Shown one piece after another: positions 11,651-12,359 of a stretch of DNA of 12,359 bases. The position numbers were made by a program, and so were the translations under genes. Source of the DNA: Hydrogenimonas sp. (lineage in GTDB: Bacteria > Campylobacterota > Campylobacteria > Campylobacterales > Hydrogenimonadaceae); contig NZ_JAOZOZ010000046.1 in the NCBI RefSeq assembly GCF_029933015.1, forward strand, positions 1 to 12,359, given 5' to 3'. The number at the start of each line of letters is the position of its first letter. The first letter of the stretch is position 1. A model generated the notes under the pieces. That model did not search any database. It had not been told where the DNA came from and saw only the letters and a list, made by a program, of their open reading frames with translations.

Positions 11651-12007
11651 ATGCCACGAGTCAAAACAGGAGTCGTACGCCGACGCCGACACAAAAAGAT
11701 TCTGAAGCTTGCCAAAGGCTTCTACAGCGGACGAAGAAAACACTTCAGAAAAGCGAAAGAGCAGGTCGAGCGAAGCCTCGTCTACGCCTACCGCGACAGA
11801 AAACAGAAAAAACGCGAATTCAGAAAACTCTGGATCATCCGTATCAACGCAGCGTGCCGTCTGAACGATATGAACTACTCCACTTTCATGCACGGGCTCA
11901 AAAAAGCCGGTATCGAGCTCGATCGCAAGATCCTCGCCGATATGGCCATGAACAACCCGGCAGCATTCGCAAAAATCGTCGAGCAGTCCAAAGCCGCTCT
12001 GGCGTAA
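11651..12007 (+). CDS. rplT: Large ribosomal subunit protein bL20
   Basis: 118 residues: a long basic N-terminal extension (MPRVKTGVVRRRRHKKILKLA, then KGFYSGRRKHFRKAKEQVER) followed by the globular 23S rRNA-binding domain (YAYRDRKQKKREFRKLWIIRINAACR) and a C-terminal helical part (NNPAAFAKIVEQSK). L20 is needed for early 50S assembly. AAAGGA lies seven bases before the ATG. A 102-base spacer separates it from rpmI with no promoter in it, so both come from one message. A hairpin in that spacer could couple the two genes or bind L20. Confidence 0.97.
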   Translation: MPRVKTGVVRRRRHKKILKLAKGFYSGRRKHFRKAKEQVERSLVYAYRDRKQKKREFRKLWIIRINAACRLNDMNYSTFMHGLKKAGIELDRKILADMAMNNPAAFAKIVEQSKAALA

Positions 12008-12017
12008 CCCGCGCTTT

Positions 12018-12036
12018 GCCGTCTCTTTGAGGCGGC
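12018..12036 (+). terminator. Hairpin terminator after rplT
   Basis: GCCGTCTC and GAGGCGGC form an 8-bp stem (one G-T pair) around TTT, 10 bases past the rplT stop, followed by the T/C-rich GTTATCTCTCTTC. A moderately good intrinsic terminator for rpmI-rplT. Confidence 0.6.
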
Positions 12037-12076
12037 GTTATCTCTCTTCAATTTCAAATAAATATCAACTTTTCGA

Positions 12077-12082
12077 TATAAT
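12077..12082 (+). promoter_or_regulatory. -10 box (TATAAT) for the epimerase gene
   Basis: GATATAAT in an AT-rich stretch, with a predicted start near 12089 and a leader of about 105 bases. This is the longest leader of any protein gene here apart from the uncertain distal glmM start. Confidence 0.65.
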
Positions 12083-12110
12083 ATTTATCTTAAATTTCTC
12101 TGTTCTCATC

Positions 12111-12148
12111 TCAGGTCGGTGTAAAAAACTTGAAAGCATTGGACCTGA
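12111..12148 (+). other. Stem in the epimerase leader
   Basis: TCAGGTC (12111-12117) pairs perfectly with GACCTGA (12142-12148) around a 24-base, A-rich loop. Two copies of TGTGAAAAA follow (12152-12160, 12161-12169). I do not recognise a known riboswitch class. Confidence 0.4.
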
Positions 12149-12192
12149 TGCTGTGAAAAATGTGAAAAAATCGAATTGGAAATAACTATCAC

Positions 12193-12359
12193 ATGAAAAT
12201 ACTTATTACAGGAACCGCAGGTTTCATCGGCTTCCACCTGGCCCAACGCCTTCTCGAGCGCGGCGACGAGATCGTGGGCCTCGACAATATCAACGACTAC
12301 TACGACCAGCGGGTCAAATACGGCAGGCTCGAGCAGACTGGCATCGAAGGAGGCGCCGG
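12193..12359 (+). CDS. NAD-dependent sugar-nucleotide epimerase, N-terminal part (UDP-glucuronate 4-epimerase-like)
   Basis: Only the first 55 codons are in the window. The protein begins MKILITGTAGFIGFHLAQRL, with the glycine-rich NAD-binding motif GTAGFIG and a Rossmann first strand, then DEIVGLDNINDYYDQRVKYGRL. The 'GLDN.NDYYD...K.GRL' segment is characteristic of short-chain dehydrogenase epimerases annotated as UDP-glucuronate or capsule (CapI/LspL-type) epimerases. They make galacturonate-type sugars for capsule or lipopolysaccharide. The substrate cannot be decided without the C-terminal part. The ribosome site is weak (TTGGAAA, distant), and a leader of about 105 bases precedes it. 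Confidence 0.85.
   Translation, partial: MKILITGTAGFIGFHLAQRLLERGDEIVGLDNINDYYDQRVKYGRLEQTGIEGGA

Noticed and set aside
1..12359. Mobile elements, CRISPR arrays, defence or toxin-antitoxin systems
   Set aside because: No transposase or integrase, no regularly spaced repeats and no cargo genes are seen. All genes fit a conserved chromosomal layout.

Overview
The window looks like core chromosome of a member of the Campylobacterota (the former epsilonproteobacteria) with an unusually high GC content for that group (estimated by eye at 55-60%, not counted). Three things point there. The SpeE-family protein begins MWLTQ and is as divergent as the Helicobacter pylori enzyme. ThrRS lacks most of its TGS domain. 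The promoters consist of strong TATAAT-type -10 boxes behind AT- or T-rich stretches, with no convincing -35. Several genes start with TTG.

Layout: (1) Minus-strand block 1-1759: a thiamine-binding MTH1187-family protein with its own promoter, then an operon of a small DUF2892 membrane protein, purM and the 5' part of a YdcF/ElyC-like membrane protein that runs off the left edge. (2) Plus-strand block 1822-5234: an unrecognised three-helix membrane protein, speE-coaE, then dapF with a secreted Bax-like glucosaminidase. (3) A convergent junction with three hairpins (5255-5347), followed by minus-strand prfA and rpsT. (4) A divergent AT-rich promoter region, then plus-strand glmM-lspA. (5) tRNA-Val(GAC), then thrS-infC and rpmI-rplT, the common translation cluster. 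(6) The start of a sugar-nucleotide epimerase gene behind a long leader, probably the first gene of a surface polysaccharide region to the right.

Two themes recur: translation (prfA, rpsT, tRNA-Val, thrS, infC, rpmI, rplT) and cell-envelope building (dapF, Bax-like hydrolase, glmM, lspA, YdcF/ElyC-like, epimerase). purM and coaE add purine and CoA synthesis.

I see no mobile element, CRISPR array, toxin-antitoxin pair, defence system or other clearly new multi-gene system. The points worth a second look are small: a perfect 16-bp tandem duplication that rebuilt the glmM/lspA junction, a palindrome in the speE promoter, a SpeE homologue with Asn where the catalytic Asp normally lies, hairpins placed on start and stop codons, a structured leader before tRNA-Val, and compact divergent promoters. 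Every intergenic stretch is shorter than 300 bases, and what each holds is listed.
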